From Viridilinea sp964592425 (GTDB lineage: Bacteria; Chloroflexota; Chloroflexia; Chloroflexales; Chloroflexaceae), in NCBI GenBank assembly GCA_964592425.1, contig CAZQCG010000025.1, forward strand, positions 1 to 64,000: a stretch of DNA of 64,000 nucleotides. The letters are read 5' to 3'. The notes under the pieces are model-generated. The model saw only the letters and a list, made by a program, of their open reading frames with translations. It had not been told where the DNA came from and made no database searches. Made by a program: the position numbers and the translations under genes. Position 1 is the stretch's first letter; the number at the start of each line of letters is the position of its first letter. Below, one piece after another: positions 40,564 through 49,468 of this stretch.

Positions 40564-41607
40564 TTAGAGTCCATACGCTTGCGCCAGCTCCGGGTCGCGC
40601 CGGGCCACCAGCCGGGCCAGGTCAACCATCACGCGGGCCTGCTTCCAGGTGGCATCGTCCTGCATCTTGCCGTCGATCATGGCCACGCCGGCCCCGTCGG
40701 GCATGGCCTCCAGGATGCGTAGGGCGAAGCGTACCTCGGCCACATCAGGGCTGAAGACACGTCGGGCAATCGGGATCTGATTTGGGGCCAGCGTCCAGGC
40801 CCCGCTGCAGCCCATCAGGAAGGCGTTGCGGAACTGGGCCTCGCAGGCGGCTTCGTCCTTCAGGTCGCCGAAGGGGCCGTAGAAGGCACGGATGCCGTGC
40901 GCCACGCAGGCGTCAACCATACGCGCCACCGTGTAGTGCCAGAGATCTTGCTGCATAAAGGCCCGCTCGGCCTTGCCCTCCTGGGCATCGGCCAGCACAC
41001 CATAAAAGGGGTGGCCCCCTCCAACCCTGGTCGTCTTCATCCCGCGTGAGGCTGCCAGGTCGGCTGGGCCAAGGCTGAGCCCATGCATGCGCGGGCTGGC
41101 CCCGGCGATAGCCTCGACATTCATCACACCCTGGGCTGTCTCGAGCAGGGCGTGAATGAGAATGGGCTTCGTCACGCCATGGCGCGCTTCGAGTAGCGCC
41201 AGGTACTGGTCAACAAAATGGATGTCCCACGGCCCTTCAACCTTGGGGATCATAATGACATCGAGTTTGTTGCCCACCGTCGCCAGCAGGGCGCTCATAT
41301 CATCGAGCAGCCAGGGGCTGTTGAGCGCATTCACGCGAATCCAGAGCGCCGTATCGCCGAAGTCGAGCGCCTTCGCCGCCTCGATAAAACCCTCGCGCGC
41401 GGCCGTTTTAGCCTCGACCGGAATGGCATCCTCCAGGTTGCCGCAGAGCACATCAACCTGCGTTGCCGTTTCGGGCAAACGGGCGCGGATCTTCTCAATA
41501 TGGGGCGGGAAAAAGTGGATCATGCGCTCGGGGCGCACCGGCAGTTCACGCAGCGGCTGGGGTGCCCCACTAGCCAGGGGCTTGTAGAACTGAATGGGCG
41601 GTTTCAT
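40564..41607 (-). CDS. mcl: Malyl-CoA / beta-methylmalyl-CoA / citramalyl-CoA lyase
   Basis: 347 residues, CitE-like TIM-barrel. In the 3-hydroxypropionate bicycle it splits (S)-malyl-CoA into acetyl-CoA and glyoxylate, joins glyoxylate with propionyl-CoA to beta-methylmalyl-CoA and finally splits (S)-citramalyl-CoA. Markers are the N-terminal FYKPLASGAPQPLRELPVRP, DVLCGNLEDAIP with the metal-binding Glu/Asp, VIMIPKVEGPWDIHFVDQYL, GLSLGPADLAASRGMKTTR and FYGPFGDLKDEAACEAQF. Cotranscribed between mct and mch. Confidence 0.97.
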   Translation of the reverse strand: MKPPIQFYKPLASGAPQPLRELPVRPERMIHFFPPHIEKIRARLPETATQVDVLCGNLEDAIPVEAKTAAREGFIEAAKALDFGDTALWIRVNALNSPWLLDDMSALLATVGNKLDVIMIPKVEGPWDIHFVDQYLALLEARHGVTKPILIHALLETAQGVMNVEAIAGASPRMHGLSLGPADLAASRGMKTTRVGGGHPFYGVLADAQEGKAERAFMQQDLWHYTVARMVDACVAHGIRAFYGPFGDLKDEAACEAQFRNAFLMGCSGAWTLAPNQIPIARRVFSPDVAEVRFALRILEAMPDGAGVAMIDGKMQDDATWKQARVMVDLARLVARRDPELAQAYGL

Positions 41608-41665
41608 CGGTCGTTTGCCTTTCAGAAGCTGCTTGGTTTGTGCTCATGACCCCCGACATCGTCGC

Positions 41666-42871
41666 TCAGGCTACGATCCCATCGTCATGCAAGCGGGCGA
41701 TCTCGCCTTCGCTCAGGCCCAGTTCGGCCAGAATGGCGTCGGTATGCTCGCCAAGGCGCGGTGCGGGCTGGGCCGGCAGGCGCGCCACCTGGCTGAAATC
41801 AAGCGGGCTGGCCGGGGCCAGGTAGCTGCCGAGGCCGGGCTGGTCGATCATGTTGAAGAGCGGGTTGGCCGGCGAGCAATCGGGATCGTTGGACAGCAGC
41901 TCGCGCACACTCTGGTAGGGGCCCCAGGTCACCCGGTGCTGCTCGAAGCAGCGCCGGACTTCCGCCAGGGTGCGGGCGTGGAACCAGGGCTCAAGCAGGG
42001 CGGCGATGGCCTGGCGAGCGCGGAAGCGGTCACCTTCCTGGCGCAGATCCAGGCCCATGCGCGCCCCTAGATCGGCAAAGGCCGCGCCCATGTCGGTTGC
42101 TTTGAGCAGGCAGCTCCACTGCAAATCGGTCAGACCAACGACCATGACCCGCCGCCCATCAAGGGTGGCAAAATCACGCCCAAAAGCCCCGTAGAGGTAG
42201 TTGGCCTGACGCGGGCGGTCACTGTCGTTGATCTGTACCTCGGCCAGCATGCCGAAGTTGCCCAGCATGGCCATACCCACATCCTTCAGTGCCAGTTGCA
42301 CCAACTGGCCGTCGCCGGTCAGCCGGCGGTGACGCTCAGCGGCCAGGATGCCCAGGGCAATCAGCTGCCCGCTGATGAAGTCCCAGGCGGGAAAGACATG
42401 GTTGACCGGGTCGGCGCTGCCCTCGGGACCTGTCATAAAGGGCAGGCCCAGCTGTGGATTGACGGTGTAGTCCACCTCGGAGCCGCCGTCACGCCGCCCG
42501 GTCAGGTTGACCATAATGAGGTCATGACGATGAGCCTTAAGCGCCTCGTAGCTGAGCCAGCCGCGGGCAGGGAAGTTCGTGCTGAAGATACCGGCGTTGG
42601 GGCCAGGGGCACAGATCAGCTGCGTCAGGATCTCCTGGCCACGTGGCGAGCGAATGTCAATCGCAAGCGAGCGTTTGCCTTTGTTCAGACCATTCCAGAA
42701 GAGACTGGCCCCGCTCTCGGTTACTGGCCAGCGTTTGAAATCGAGCCCGCCGCCAATGGGGTCGAAGCGGATCACCTCGGCCCCAAGCTGGGCCAGGGTC
42801 ATGCCGCCGAGGGGCGCAGCGACAAAGGCCGAGCCTTCAACGATGCGCAGGCCGGAGAGAATGCCTTGCAT
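41666..42871 (-). CDS. mct: Mesaconyl-CoA C1-C4 CoA transferase
   Basis: 401 residues, class III (formyl-CoA-transferase-type) CoA transferase that moves CoA intramolecularly from the C1 to the C4 carboxyl of mesaconate. It begins MQGILSGLRIVEGSAFVAAPLGG and keeps LTGRRDGGSEVDYTVNPQLG, a motif I recall from the Chloroflexus enzyme and absent from the Smt subunits. The probable nucleophile is Asp164 in PAWDFISGQ. AGGAG is four bases before the ATG; the gene starts ten bases after smtB. Confidence 0.95.
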   Translation of the reverse strand: MQGILSGLRIVEGSAFVAAPLGGMTLAQLGAEVIRFDPIGGGLDFKRWPVTESGASLFWNGLNKGKRSLAIDIRSPRGQEILTQLICAPGPNAGIFSTNFPARGWLSYEALKAHRHDLIMVNLTGRRDGGSEVDYTVNPQLGLPFMTGPEGSADPVNHVFPAWDFISGQLIALGILAAERHRRLTGDGQLVQLALKDVGMAMLGNFGMLAEVQINDSDRPRQANYLYGAFGRDFATLDGRRVMVVGLTDLQWSCLLKATDMGAAFADLGARMGLDLRQEGDRFRARQAIAALLEPWFHARTLAEVRRCFEQHRVTWGPYQSVRELLSNDPDCSPANPLFNMIDQPGLGSYLAPASPLDFSQVARLPAQPAPRLGEHTDAILAELGLSEGEIARLHDDGIVA

Positions 42872-42881
42872 AGCACTCCTT

Positions 42882-44105
42882 TCAGATCACGCGCCGGGTG
42901 CGCAGTTCGGCGATCTGCTCAGGCGTATAGCCAAGCAGGTCACGCAAGACTTCTTCCGTATGTTCGCCCAGTTTCGGCCCCAGATGCTTGATCCGTCCAG
43001 GGGTGACGGAGAGCTTGGGCACCGTCGCCGGTATGATGATTGACTCGCCGGTCTCAGGCTCATCAATCGCGATCAGGTTGCGCCGGGCGTGGAACTGGCG
43101 ATCCCCAAAGATGTCGGCAATATTGTTGAGCGGCGCGGCGGGGGTGTCCGTGGCGTAACAGCGCTCAAGCACCTCTTCGCGGGTGAGCGAGCCGCACCAG
43201 TCGCGCACAATCTCATTCACATCGTGGCGATGCTCAAGGCGCGTCTTCTGATCGCCGTAGGTGCTGGAAGAGGCCAACTCAGGCCGGTTCATCGCCTGGG
43301 CAAGCCGGGCAAAGAGCTTGTCGGTGGCACACGAGATGGCCACCCATTTACCGTCACGGGTAGGGAAATGGCCGTGTGGGCAGGCAAAGTCGTTATGGCT
43401 GGGCCCATGCCGCTCGCGCACGATTCCGTACATATCAAAAGCAAGCGCCAGTTCGTCGGTGCAGCGAAAAACCGACTCGTAGAGGGCTGCATCAATATAC
43501 TGGCCACGCCCGGTCTCATCACGGCGACGCAGCGCCATCAGTACACCAATACAGCCATACAACCCGGTCATATAGTCACCCAGGGTCGTCGAACCGGGGG
43601 TAACCGGCGTACCCTTGGGCATACCGGCGAGATAGGAGATCCCACCGACGGCATGGGCGACCCGGGCAAAGCCGGGCCGGTCGGCATAGGGGCCAGTCTG
43701 ACCATAGCCCGTCACGCGCAGCATGATCAGGCCGGGGTTGAGCTCGTGCAGCACCTCCCAGCCCAGGCCCCACTTCTCAAGCGTGCCGGGGCGGAAGTTC
43801 TCGCAGATCACATCAGTCTGGGCCGCCATCGCTTTGAAAAGCTCCACCCCCTCGCGGCGATGCAGATCAATGGTGACCGACTTTTTATTGCGCGCCTCGC
43901 TCAACCAGGTGAGCGTATCGCCGCGTTCGGTGGGCGTCCCAAAGCGGCGCAGGGCATCGCCACCGACCGGATGCTCAACCTTGAGCACCTCGGCCCCGAA
44001 CTCGCCGAGCAGCGTGGCGCAGTAGGGTGCTGCAATCACCGTTGCCATATCGATCACCCGAATCCCCGCCAGGGGCAGCCGGGCCTCCTGCAACTCTTCA
44101 CTCAT
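42882..44105 (-). CDS. smtB: Succinyl-CoA:(S)-malate CoA-transferase subunit B
   Basis: 407 residues from the ATG at 44105, which follows GGAG and lies 25 bases after the smtA stop; the frame extends upstream only into smtA. Class III CoA transferase: LPLAGIRVIDMATVIAAPYCA, GEFGAEVLKVEHPVGGD, the probable catalytic Asp177 in LGDYMTGLYG and GRGQYIDAALYE. With SmtA it activates malate to malyl-CoA using succinyl-CoA. A and B are assigned by order relative to meh, as in C. aurantiacus. Confidence 0.92.
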   Translation of the reverse strand: MSEELQEARLPLAGIRVIDMATVIAAPYCATLLGEFGAEVLKVEHPVGGDALRRFGTPTERGDTLTWLSEARNKKSVTIDLHRREGVELFKAMAAQTDVICENFRPGTLEKWGLGWEVLHELNPGLIMLRVTGYGQTGPYADRPGFARVAHAVGGISYLAGMPKGTPVTPGSTTLGDYMTGLYGCIGVLMALRRRDETGRGQYIDAALYESVFRCTDELALAFDMYGIVRERHGPSHNDFACPHGHFPTRDGKWVAISCATDKLFARLAQAMNRPELASSSTYGDQKTRLEHRHDVNEIVRDWCGSLTREEVLERCYATDTPAAPLNNIADIFGDRQFHARRNLIAIDEPETGESIIIPATVPKLSVTPGRIKHLGPKLGEHTEEVLRDLLGYTPEQIAELRTRRVI

Positions 44106-44130
44106 CGTCTGCTCCTCTTGCAGTGCCGGC

Positions 44131-45426
44131 TCAAATAATCTTCTGCTGCCGCAGGCGCTTGATCTCCTCGGCACTCAGGCCGAGCAGCTCGCGCATTATT
44201 TCGTAGGTCGCATTGCCCAGCGGCGGCCCCAGGTTGGTGATCCGTCCGGGGGTCTCCGAAAGGGTCGGCACGACTCCAGGAACCGCCACCTCGCCCAGGC
44301 CCTCGGCAGGCACCCGCTCCAGGTTGCCACGGGCCTGGAAATGCTCATCTTCAAAGATGTCGGCGATACTGTTAAGCTTGCCTGCTGGCACTTCGTTGGC
44401 CAGGCAGCGGGCCAGCACCTCGTCACGGCTAAGCGAGCCAACCCACTCGATCACAATCTGGTTGACCTGGTCGCGGGCGGCGAGGCGTTTACGCTGTTCG
44501 CCGTAGAGCATACTGGAGGCCAGTTCAGGGCGTTCCATCGCTTCAGTCAGGCGCTCGAACATCTTGTCGGTGGTACAGGCGATGGCAATCCACTTATCAT
44601 CACGGGTACGAAAATGGCCGTGCGGCACCGCCACAAAGCTCCCCGAACCCTCACGCTCACGGATCTTACCGAAGAGGGCATAGGCCCCGGCGATCTCGTC
44701 AAGCTGGCGAAAGACCGCCTCGTAGATGGCCACATCAATCACCTGGCCTTCGCCGGTTCGTTCGGCGTGACGCAGGGCCAGCAGAATGCCGATCGTCCCA
44801 TAGAGGCTAGCCATATAGTCGCCGAGCGGCACATTGCCCGGCAGCACGGGTGTCTCGCCGGGAAAACCAGCCAGATAGGAGAGGCCGCCGAAGGCGTGGG
44901 CGATATGGGCAAAGCCCGAACGGCGGCGATAAGGGCCAGTCTGACCATAACCCGAGACGCGCAGCATGACCAGACGCGGATTGACCGCCTGCAGATCAGC
45001 CCAGCCCAGGCCCCACTCCTCCATCGTGCCGGGACGGAAGTTCTCAATCAGCACCTCAGAGCGCGCTACCAGCTGCAGAAAGAGCCGCACCCCCTCGGAT
45101 TGACGCAGATCGATCGTCACCGACTTCTTATTGCGACCCTCACTGAGCCAGGCCAGGCTGGCATCATGACGCCTGGTCGGTGTCCCGAAACGGCGCATAG
45201 GATCGCCAGCAATTGGGTGCTCAACCTTAAGCACCTCGGCCCCAAACTCGCCCAGGATCGAGGCTGCATAGGGGCCAGCCAGAAAATTGCCGACATCGAT
45301 CACGCGAATACCACTCAAGGGCAACTGCTCAGAACCACTATCATGCGTATTGGCCGCTGCAGCATCGCTCATCGCCGCCCCTGCTTCGGGCGGATGATCA
45401 GATGCTGCATGCAGAGGATTGGCCAT
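44131..45426 (-). CDS. smtA: Succinyl-CoA:(S)-malate CoA-transferase subunit A
   Basis: 431 residues from the ATG at 45426, seven bases after GGAGG. A ~35-residue polar N-terminal extension precedes the family start LPLSGIRVIDVGNFLAGPYAAS. Probable catalytic Asp203 sits in LGDYMASLYG. The protein is about half identical by eye to SmtB, so the pair arose by duplication and forms a heteromer. First gene of the five-gene minus-strand operon; meh is divergent across about 150 bases. Confidence 0.92.
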   Translation of the reverse strand: MANPLHAASDHPPEAGAAMSDAAAANTHDSGSEQLPLSGIRVIDVGNFLAGPYAASILGEFGAEVLKVEHPIAGDPMRRFGTPTRRHDASLAWLSEGRNKKSVTIDLRQSEGVRLFLQLVARSEVLIENFRPGTMEEWGLGWADLQAVNPRLVMLRVSGYGQTGPYRRRSGFAHIAHAFGGLSYLAGFPGETPVLPGNVPLGDYMASLYGTIGILLALRHAERTGEGQVIDVAIYEAVFRQLDEIAGAYALFGKIREREGSGSFVAVPHGHFRTRDDKWIAIACTTDKMFERLTEAMERPELASSMLYGEQRKRLAARDQVNQIVIEWVGSLSRDEVLARCLANEVPAGKLNSIADIFEDEHFQARGNLERVPAEGLGEVAVPGVVPTLSETPGRITNLGPPLGNATYEIMRELLGLSAEEIKRLRQQKII

Positions 45427-45579
45427 GGGGTGAACCTCCATTGCAGGCTGGTTTGGACTAAAATTGTCGCGGGAATGGGTTTGAGTATATGCTATGGCTA
45501 CAGCTAGTGTAGCGCTTTGTTATACTATGTCAAAACAAAATGGCGAAATCTTACCGGGCAGCGCACGACGGAGGTGATG
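45427..45579. promoter_or_regulatory. Divergent smtA/meh control region
   Basis: About 150 bases carrying both promoters of the bicycle genes. TATACT at 45521-45526 is the best -10 for meh; no convincing -35 is seen. The segment is AT-richer than its flanks. No clear operator was recognised. Confidence 0.45.
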
Positions 45580-46428
45580 ATGGACGAAGCACAAAGCTAC
45601 CAGGCGTGGATTGGGCGTACCGAACTGGTGCATGACGATCTCTGTGCGGGCCAGGCGGCGGCAGCGGCAGCGACCCTGGACGCCACAACGCTGGTCGTAG
45701 CGGATGGGGCCGCCTTACCCCTCCTCTGGCACTGGTTCTACTTCCTGCCCCGTGCGCCCCAGGCAAGCCTCGGGCCTGATGGCCACCCCCAACGGGGCGG
45801 TTTTATGCCGCCGATCAGCTATCCCCGCCGTATGTTCGCCGGTGCTCGCCTGCGCCTGCACCAGCCCCTCAGGCTTGGCCTGCCCGCCGAGCGCGAGGGG
45901 CGCATCAGCGACGTGACAGTCAAGCATGGGCGCAGTGGGGCCCTGGCCTTTGTCACCGTCGACTATCGCTACCATCAGGCCGGCCAGCTCTGCCTGGAAG
46001 AGACCCAGGACATCGTCTACCGTGAGCCAGGCCAGCCGGTAGCGGCACCGACGCCGGTAGAGCTACCGGATGTTCCGCCGGGGGCCTGGAGCCAGCGTTT
46101 TCACGCCGACAGTCGGCTCCTCTTTCGTTTCTCCGCCCTCACCTTCAACGCCCATCGCATCCACTACGACCGGCCCTATGCCATGAGCGAGGAAGGCTAC
46201 CCCGGCCTGGTTGTCCATGGGCCACTCACGGCCATCCTCCTGCTGGAACTGCTCCGCCAGCACAGCCCGCGCCCGGTGGTTGGCTTCCAATTTCGCGGCC
46301 TGGCCCCCCTCTTTGACCTGGCCCCCTTCCGCCTGGTCGGCCAGCTCAACGGCGACGAGGTTGAACTGGAAGTCCAGGGCCCTGATGGACGCCCAACTAT
46401 GCGTGCCAGCGCCGAGTTAGGCACCTGA
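45580..46428 (+). CDS. meh: Mesaconyl-C4-CoA hydratase
   Basis: 282 residues from the second of two adjacent ATGs (45577 and 45580); GGAGGT at 45570-45575 is better spaced for the latter. Adds water to mesaconyl-C4-CoA to give (S)-citramalyl-CoA, the substrate of Mcl. The sequence is of the FAS1-like dehydratase/HTD2 hotdog type: YQAWIGRTE, PLLWHWFYFLPRAPQ-x-x-LGPDGHP, GGFMPPISYPRRM, FRFSALTFNAHRIHYDRPYA and YPGLVVHGPLTAILLLELL, the hydratase-2-like catalytic segment. Divergent from smtA as in C. aurantiacus. Confidence 0.93.
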   Translation: MDEAQSYQAWIGRTELVHDDLCAGQAAAAAATLDATTLVVADGAALPLLWHWFYFLPRAPQASLGPDGHPQRGGFMPPISYPRRMFAGARLRLHQPLRLGLPAEREGRISDVTVKHGRSGALAFVTVDYRYHQAGQLCLEETQDIVYREPGQPVAAPTPVELPDVPPGAWSQRFHADSRLLFRFSALTFNAHRIHYDRPYAMSEEGYPGLVVHGPLTAILLLELLRQHSPRPVVGFQFRGLAPLFDLAPFRLVGQLNGDEVELEVQGPDGRPTMRASAELGT

Positions 46429-46484
46429 TCTAGCGGTATAATCCCTGCGGCACCTCGCCACAAGCCAGGAAGAAAGGACGCCCT

Positions 46485-46967
46485 ATGAGCGCTATGCGCT
46501 GGAACAGCCCCCCACCGATGAGCATCGACCCGACCCACACATACACCGTCACTATGGAGACGACCAAAGGCACGATCACCATCGAGCTCTACCCCCAGCA
46601 GGCCCCGGTGACCGTCAACAACTTCGTCTTTTTGATTAACCAGGGCTTCTACGACGGAGTCGTCTTCCACCGCGTGATCAAAGACTTTGTGATCCAGGGC
46701 GGCGACCCGACCGGCACCGGCACCGGTGGGCCAGGCTACCGCTTTAAGGACGAGACCTTCGGCAACCCGCTGGTTCACGAGCGCGGCGTGCTCTCGATGG
46801 CCAATGCCGGCCCGAACACCAACGGGAGCCAGTTCTTCATCGTCTACCAGCCCCAGAAGCACCTCAACGGCAAACATACCGTCTTCGGCAAAGTCATTAG
46901 CGGCATGGACGAAGTCTGTGACAAGATCGTTCAGGGCGACAGCATGCTCAACGTGACGGTGTCCTGA
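46485..46967 (+). CDS. Cyclophilin-type peptidyl-prolyl cis-trans isomerase
   Basis: 160 residues without signal peptide, so cytoplasmic. Cyclophilin core: VFHRVIKDFVIQGGDPTGTG (catalytic Arg and Gln), GVLSMANAGPNTNGSQFFI and HTVFGKVISGMD. AAAGGA precedes the ATG. The first ~20 residues (SAMRWNSPPPMSIDPTHTY) resemble the N-terminal extension common in Chloroflexota cyclophilins. It lies 56 bases after meh in the same direction and may be read through. Confidence 0.95.
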   Translation: MSAMRWNSPPPMSIDPTHTYTVTMETTKGTITIELYPQQAPVTVNNFVFLINQGFYDGVVFHRVIKDFVIQGGDPTGTGTGGPGYRFKDETFGNPLVHERGVLSMANAGPNTNGSQFFIVYQPQKHLNGKHTVFGKVISGMDEVCDKIVQGDSMLNVTVS

Positions 46968-47260
46968 GCGGAGCGCGGGCCGTTCACTCGCAGCAGGTGG
47001 GGAGGGTGAAACGCCCTCCCGCCCAGCTAGTTGCCCCTTACCACGCCTGCCAGGCTCGCACCTTAGCCTGACCGATCTGCAGGTCGATACCCGACTCAAG
47101 TGAGAATACCAATACCGAAGCCATATCCCACACTTGAGCCTCCTGTAGAGCTTTTGAGGAGGTGAGGAAAGTGGTAGTATCATAAGAGCGGCTTAACGTC
47201 TCCACTTGCAGCCATCACCTATGTTCAGGGTGGCCTCGCAATGGGTCAAGGAGGACCGAC

Positions 47261-49372
47261 ATGCCAGCGTACGGATCGGAGAGGATTCACAACATCGGCA
47301 TATTTGGCCACCTCGGCAGCGGTAAAACGACGCTGGCCGAGGCTATGCTGATGACGGCGCACGCCATACCACGTATGGGGCGCATCGAGGATGGTTCGAC
47401 GGTCAGCGACTACGACCCCGACGAGCAACGCCGTGCGATGTCGGTTTCGCTCTCTGTTCTGCCCCTCGAATGGCACGATGATAAGGTCAATCTGATCGAT
47501 ACACCCGGCTTTGCCGATTTTGCCGCCGATATTGCCGCCGCCATGCGCGTGATCGATGGGGCGGTCATTGTGCTGGACGCTTCGGCAGGGGTTGAGGTCG
47601 GCACCGAGTTGGTCTGGGATCTGGCAGTGCAGAACCGCGTTCCACGGATGCTCTTTATCAATAAAGTCGACCGCGATAATGCCAATTTCTTCCGCGTCAT
47701 CGAGCAGGCCCGTGAAGTCCTTGACGCAGCCATCATTCCGATGCAGATCCCGATGGGTACCGGCAAAGATTTTCGCGGTGTCATCAGCCTGCGCCAGCAG
47801 CGCGCATGGATGGTCTCACCCAAACATGACGGTGGCTTTATTGAGTCGGAAGTGCCCACCGAGTATGATACCACCATGCACGAGTGGCGCACCGCGCTGA
47901 TCGACAAGATCGCCGCTACCAACGACGACCTGATCGAGCACTACCTCGAAGGTGGTGAAGATGCGCTCTCTCTTGATGAGTTGCTGATCGGTCTGCGCGC
48001 CGGCATCGGCGACGGCTCGATTGTGCCGGTCTTCTGCGGCTCGGCCCTCGAAGTGGCCGGCATCCAGCAGTTGCTCAACGGTATCGTCGATTCGTTCCCC
48101 TCGGCAGCACGCAAAGAGGTGCATGCCACCGACCTGGCCAGTGGCGAGCCGCTCATCCTGCAGCCCACGGCCAACGAGACGACAATGGCTCTGATCTTCA
48201 AGACCGTCTCGGATACCTACGGCAAGCTCAGCTACTTCCGCGTCTTCTCCGGTGAAGTGCGGCCCAATAGTGTGCTCAACAATAGCCGAACCCGCAAGGA
48301 CGAGCGCATCGGTCATGTCTATAGTGTGCGTGGCAAAGAGCAGACCGACGTGGAGCGGATCGGCCCCGGTGATATTGGCGTGCTGACCAAGCTGGCCGAA
48401 AGCGTCAGCAACGATACCCTGAGCACCCAGGGCCGCGCCTTCGCCCTCGATCCAATCAACTTCCCCGCCCCGGCCTTCATTGCCACGGTCAAACCCCACA
48501 GCCGCGCCGACCTCGATAAGCTTGGCGTGGCCCTCGGGCGTATGATCGAGGAAGACCCCTGCCTGCGTACCTCGCGTGATGCCCAGACCGGCGAGACACT
48601 CCTGGCTGGCCTTGGCGAGAGCCACCTGCAGATCATTGCCGAACGGATGAAGCGCAAGTTTGAAGTCAGTATCGACATCGACCTGCCACGCATCCCCTAC
48701 CGCGAGGCCATCCGTGGGCGTGCCGAAGCGCAGTATCGCCATAAAAAGCAGACCGGCGGGGCTGGCCAGTTCGCCGATGTCAGCCTGCGGGTTGAGCCGC
48801 TCGATCCCGATCCCACCCGCGAGGATGGGCTTGAGTTTGTCAATGAGATCGTCGGCGGTGTGATCTCCCGTGGCTTTATGCCAGCGATTGAGAAGGGCGT
48901 GCGCGAGGCCATGATCGAAGGTCTGCTCTCAGGCAGCCCGATCAGCGATGTACGCGTGGCCGTCTTTGATGGCAAGGAACATCCGGTCGACTCGAAAGAG
49001 ATCGCTTTCAAAACCGCTGGCAAAGAGGCTTTTCGCCTGGCGGCCCAGAAGGCTGGCATAGCGATTATGGAGCCGATCTACGCGATGGAGATCATCGTCC
49101 CCGAGCAGTACGCTGGTGACATTATGAGCGATATGAGCACCCGTCGTGGGCGGGTGCTGGGTATGCTGCCAAGTGGCAATGGGCGCACGACTATTCAGGC
49201 CAATGCCCCCCTGGCCGAGATCCAGCGCTATGCCACCGACCTGCGGGCGATGACCCAGGCCCGTGGGCGCTTCTCGATCACCTTTGTCGGCTACGAGCAG
49301 GTGCCGTCACACCTGCTTGACACGATCATCGCCGCCCACAAGAAGGAACTTGAAGAGGCCCACGCCCATTAG
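47261..49372 (+). CDS. Elongation factor G-like GTPase (second-type EF-G)
   Basis: 703 residues with all EF-G domains. The G1 loop is GHLGSGKTTLAEAML instead of the usual GHIDAGKTT, and DTPGFADF replaces DTPGHVDF; INKVDRDNANF is the NKxD block. These changes mark the EF-G-II/FusA2-like group, found beside the canonical EF-G in many bacteria and of debated role (ribosome recycling, stress, or no ribosomal GTPase activity). AGGAGG is six bases before the ATG. No rps/rpl/tuf neighbours, which fits a non-canonical copy. Confidence 0.92.
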   Translation: MPAYGSERIHNIGIFGHLGSGKTTLAEAMLMTAHAIPRMGRIEDGSTVSDYDPDEQRRAMSVSLSVLPLEWHDDKVNLIDTPGFADFAADIAAAMRVIDGAVIVLDASAGVEVGTELVWDLAVQNRVPRMLFINKVDRDNANFFRVIEQAREVLDAAIIPMQIPMGTGKDFRGVISLRQQRAWMVSPKHDGGFIESEVPTEYDTTMHEWRTALIDKIAATNDDLIEHYLEGGEDALSLDELLIGLRAGIGDGSIVPVFCGSALEVAGIQQLLNGIVDSFPSAARKEVHATDLASGEPLILQPTANETTMALIFKTVSDTYGKLSYFRVFSGEVRPNSVLNNSRTRKDERIGHVYSVRGKEQTDVERIGPGDIGVLTKLAESVSNDTLSTQGRAFALDPINFPAPAFIATVKPHSRADLDKLGVALGRMIEEDPCLRTSRDAQTGETLLAGLGESHLQIIAERMKRKFEVSIDIDLPRIPYREAIRGRAEAQYRHKKQTGGAGQFADVSLRVEPLDPDPTREDGLEFVNEIVGGVISRGFMPAIEKGVREAMIEGLLSGSPISDVRVAVFDGKEHPVDSKEIAFKTAGKEAFRLAAQKAGIAIMEPIYAMEIIVPEQYAGDIMSDMSTRRGRVLGMLPSGNGRTTIQANAPLAEIQRYATDLRAMTQARGRFSITFVGYEQVPSHLLDTIIAAHKKELEEAHAH

Positions 49373-49415
49373 GATCTGACAGGTCTTGATCAATGGGAAG
49401 GCTACATACCCGCAA

Positions 49416-49446
49416 GGGTGCAGCAGCGCTAGCCGCTGCTGCACCC
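49416..49446. terminator. Bidirectional terminator hairpin
   Basis: GGGTGCAGCAGCG and its complement flank the five-base loop ctagc, a perfect 13-bp stem between the convergent EF-G-like gene and the MA-clan peptidase gene. T-tracts are weak on both sides. Confidence 0.7.
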
Positions 49447-49468
49447 CGATAGCGGCAAGGCATCAGCC

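Noticed and set aside
43089..45507. Two long plus-strand frames (349 and 388 codons) opposite smtB and smtA
   Set aside because: They are complements of well-identified CoA-transferase genes; no family resemblance or ribosome site.
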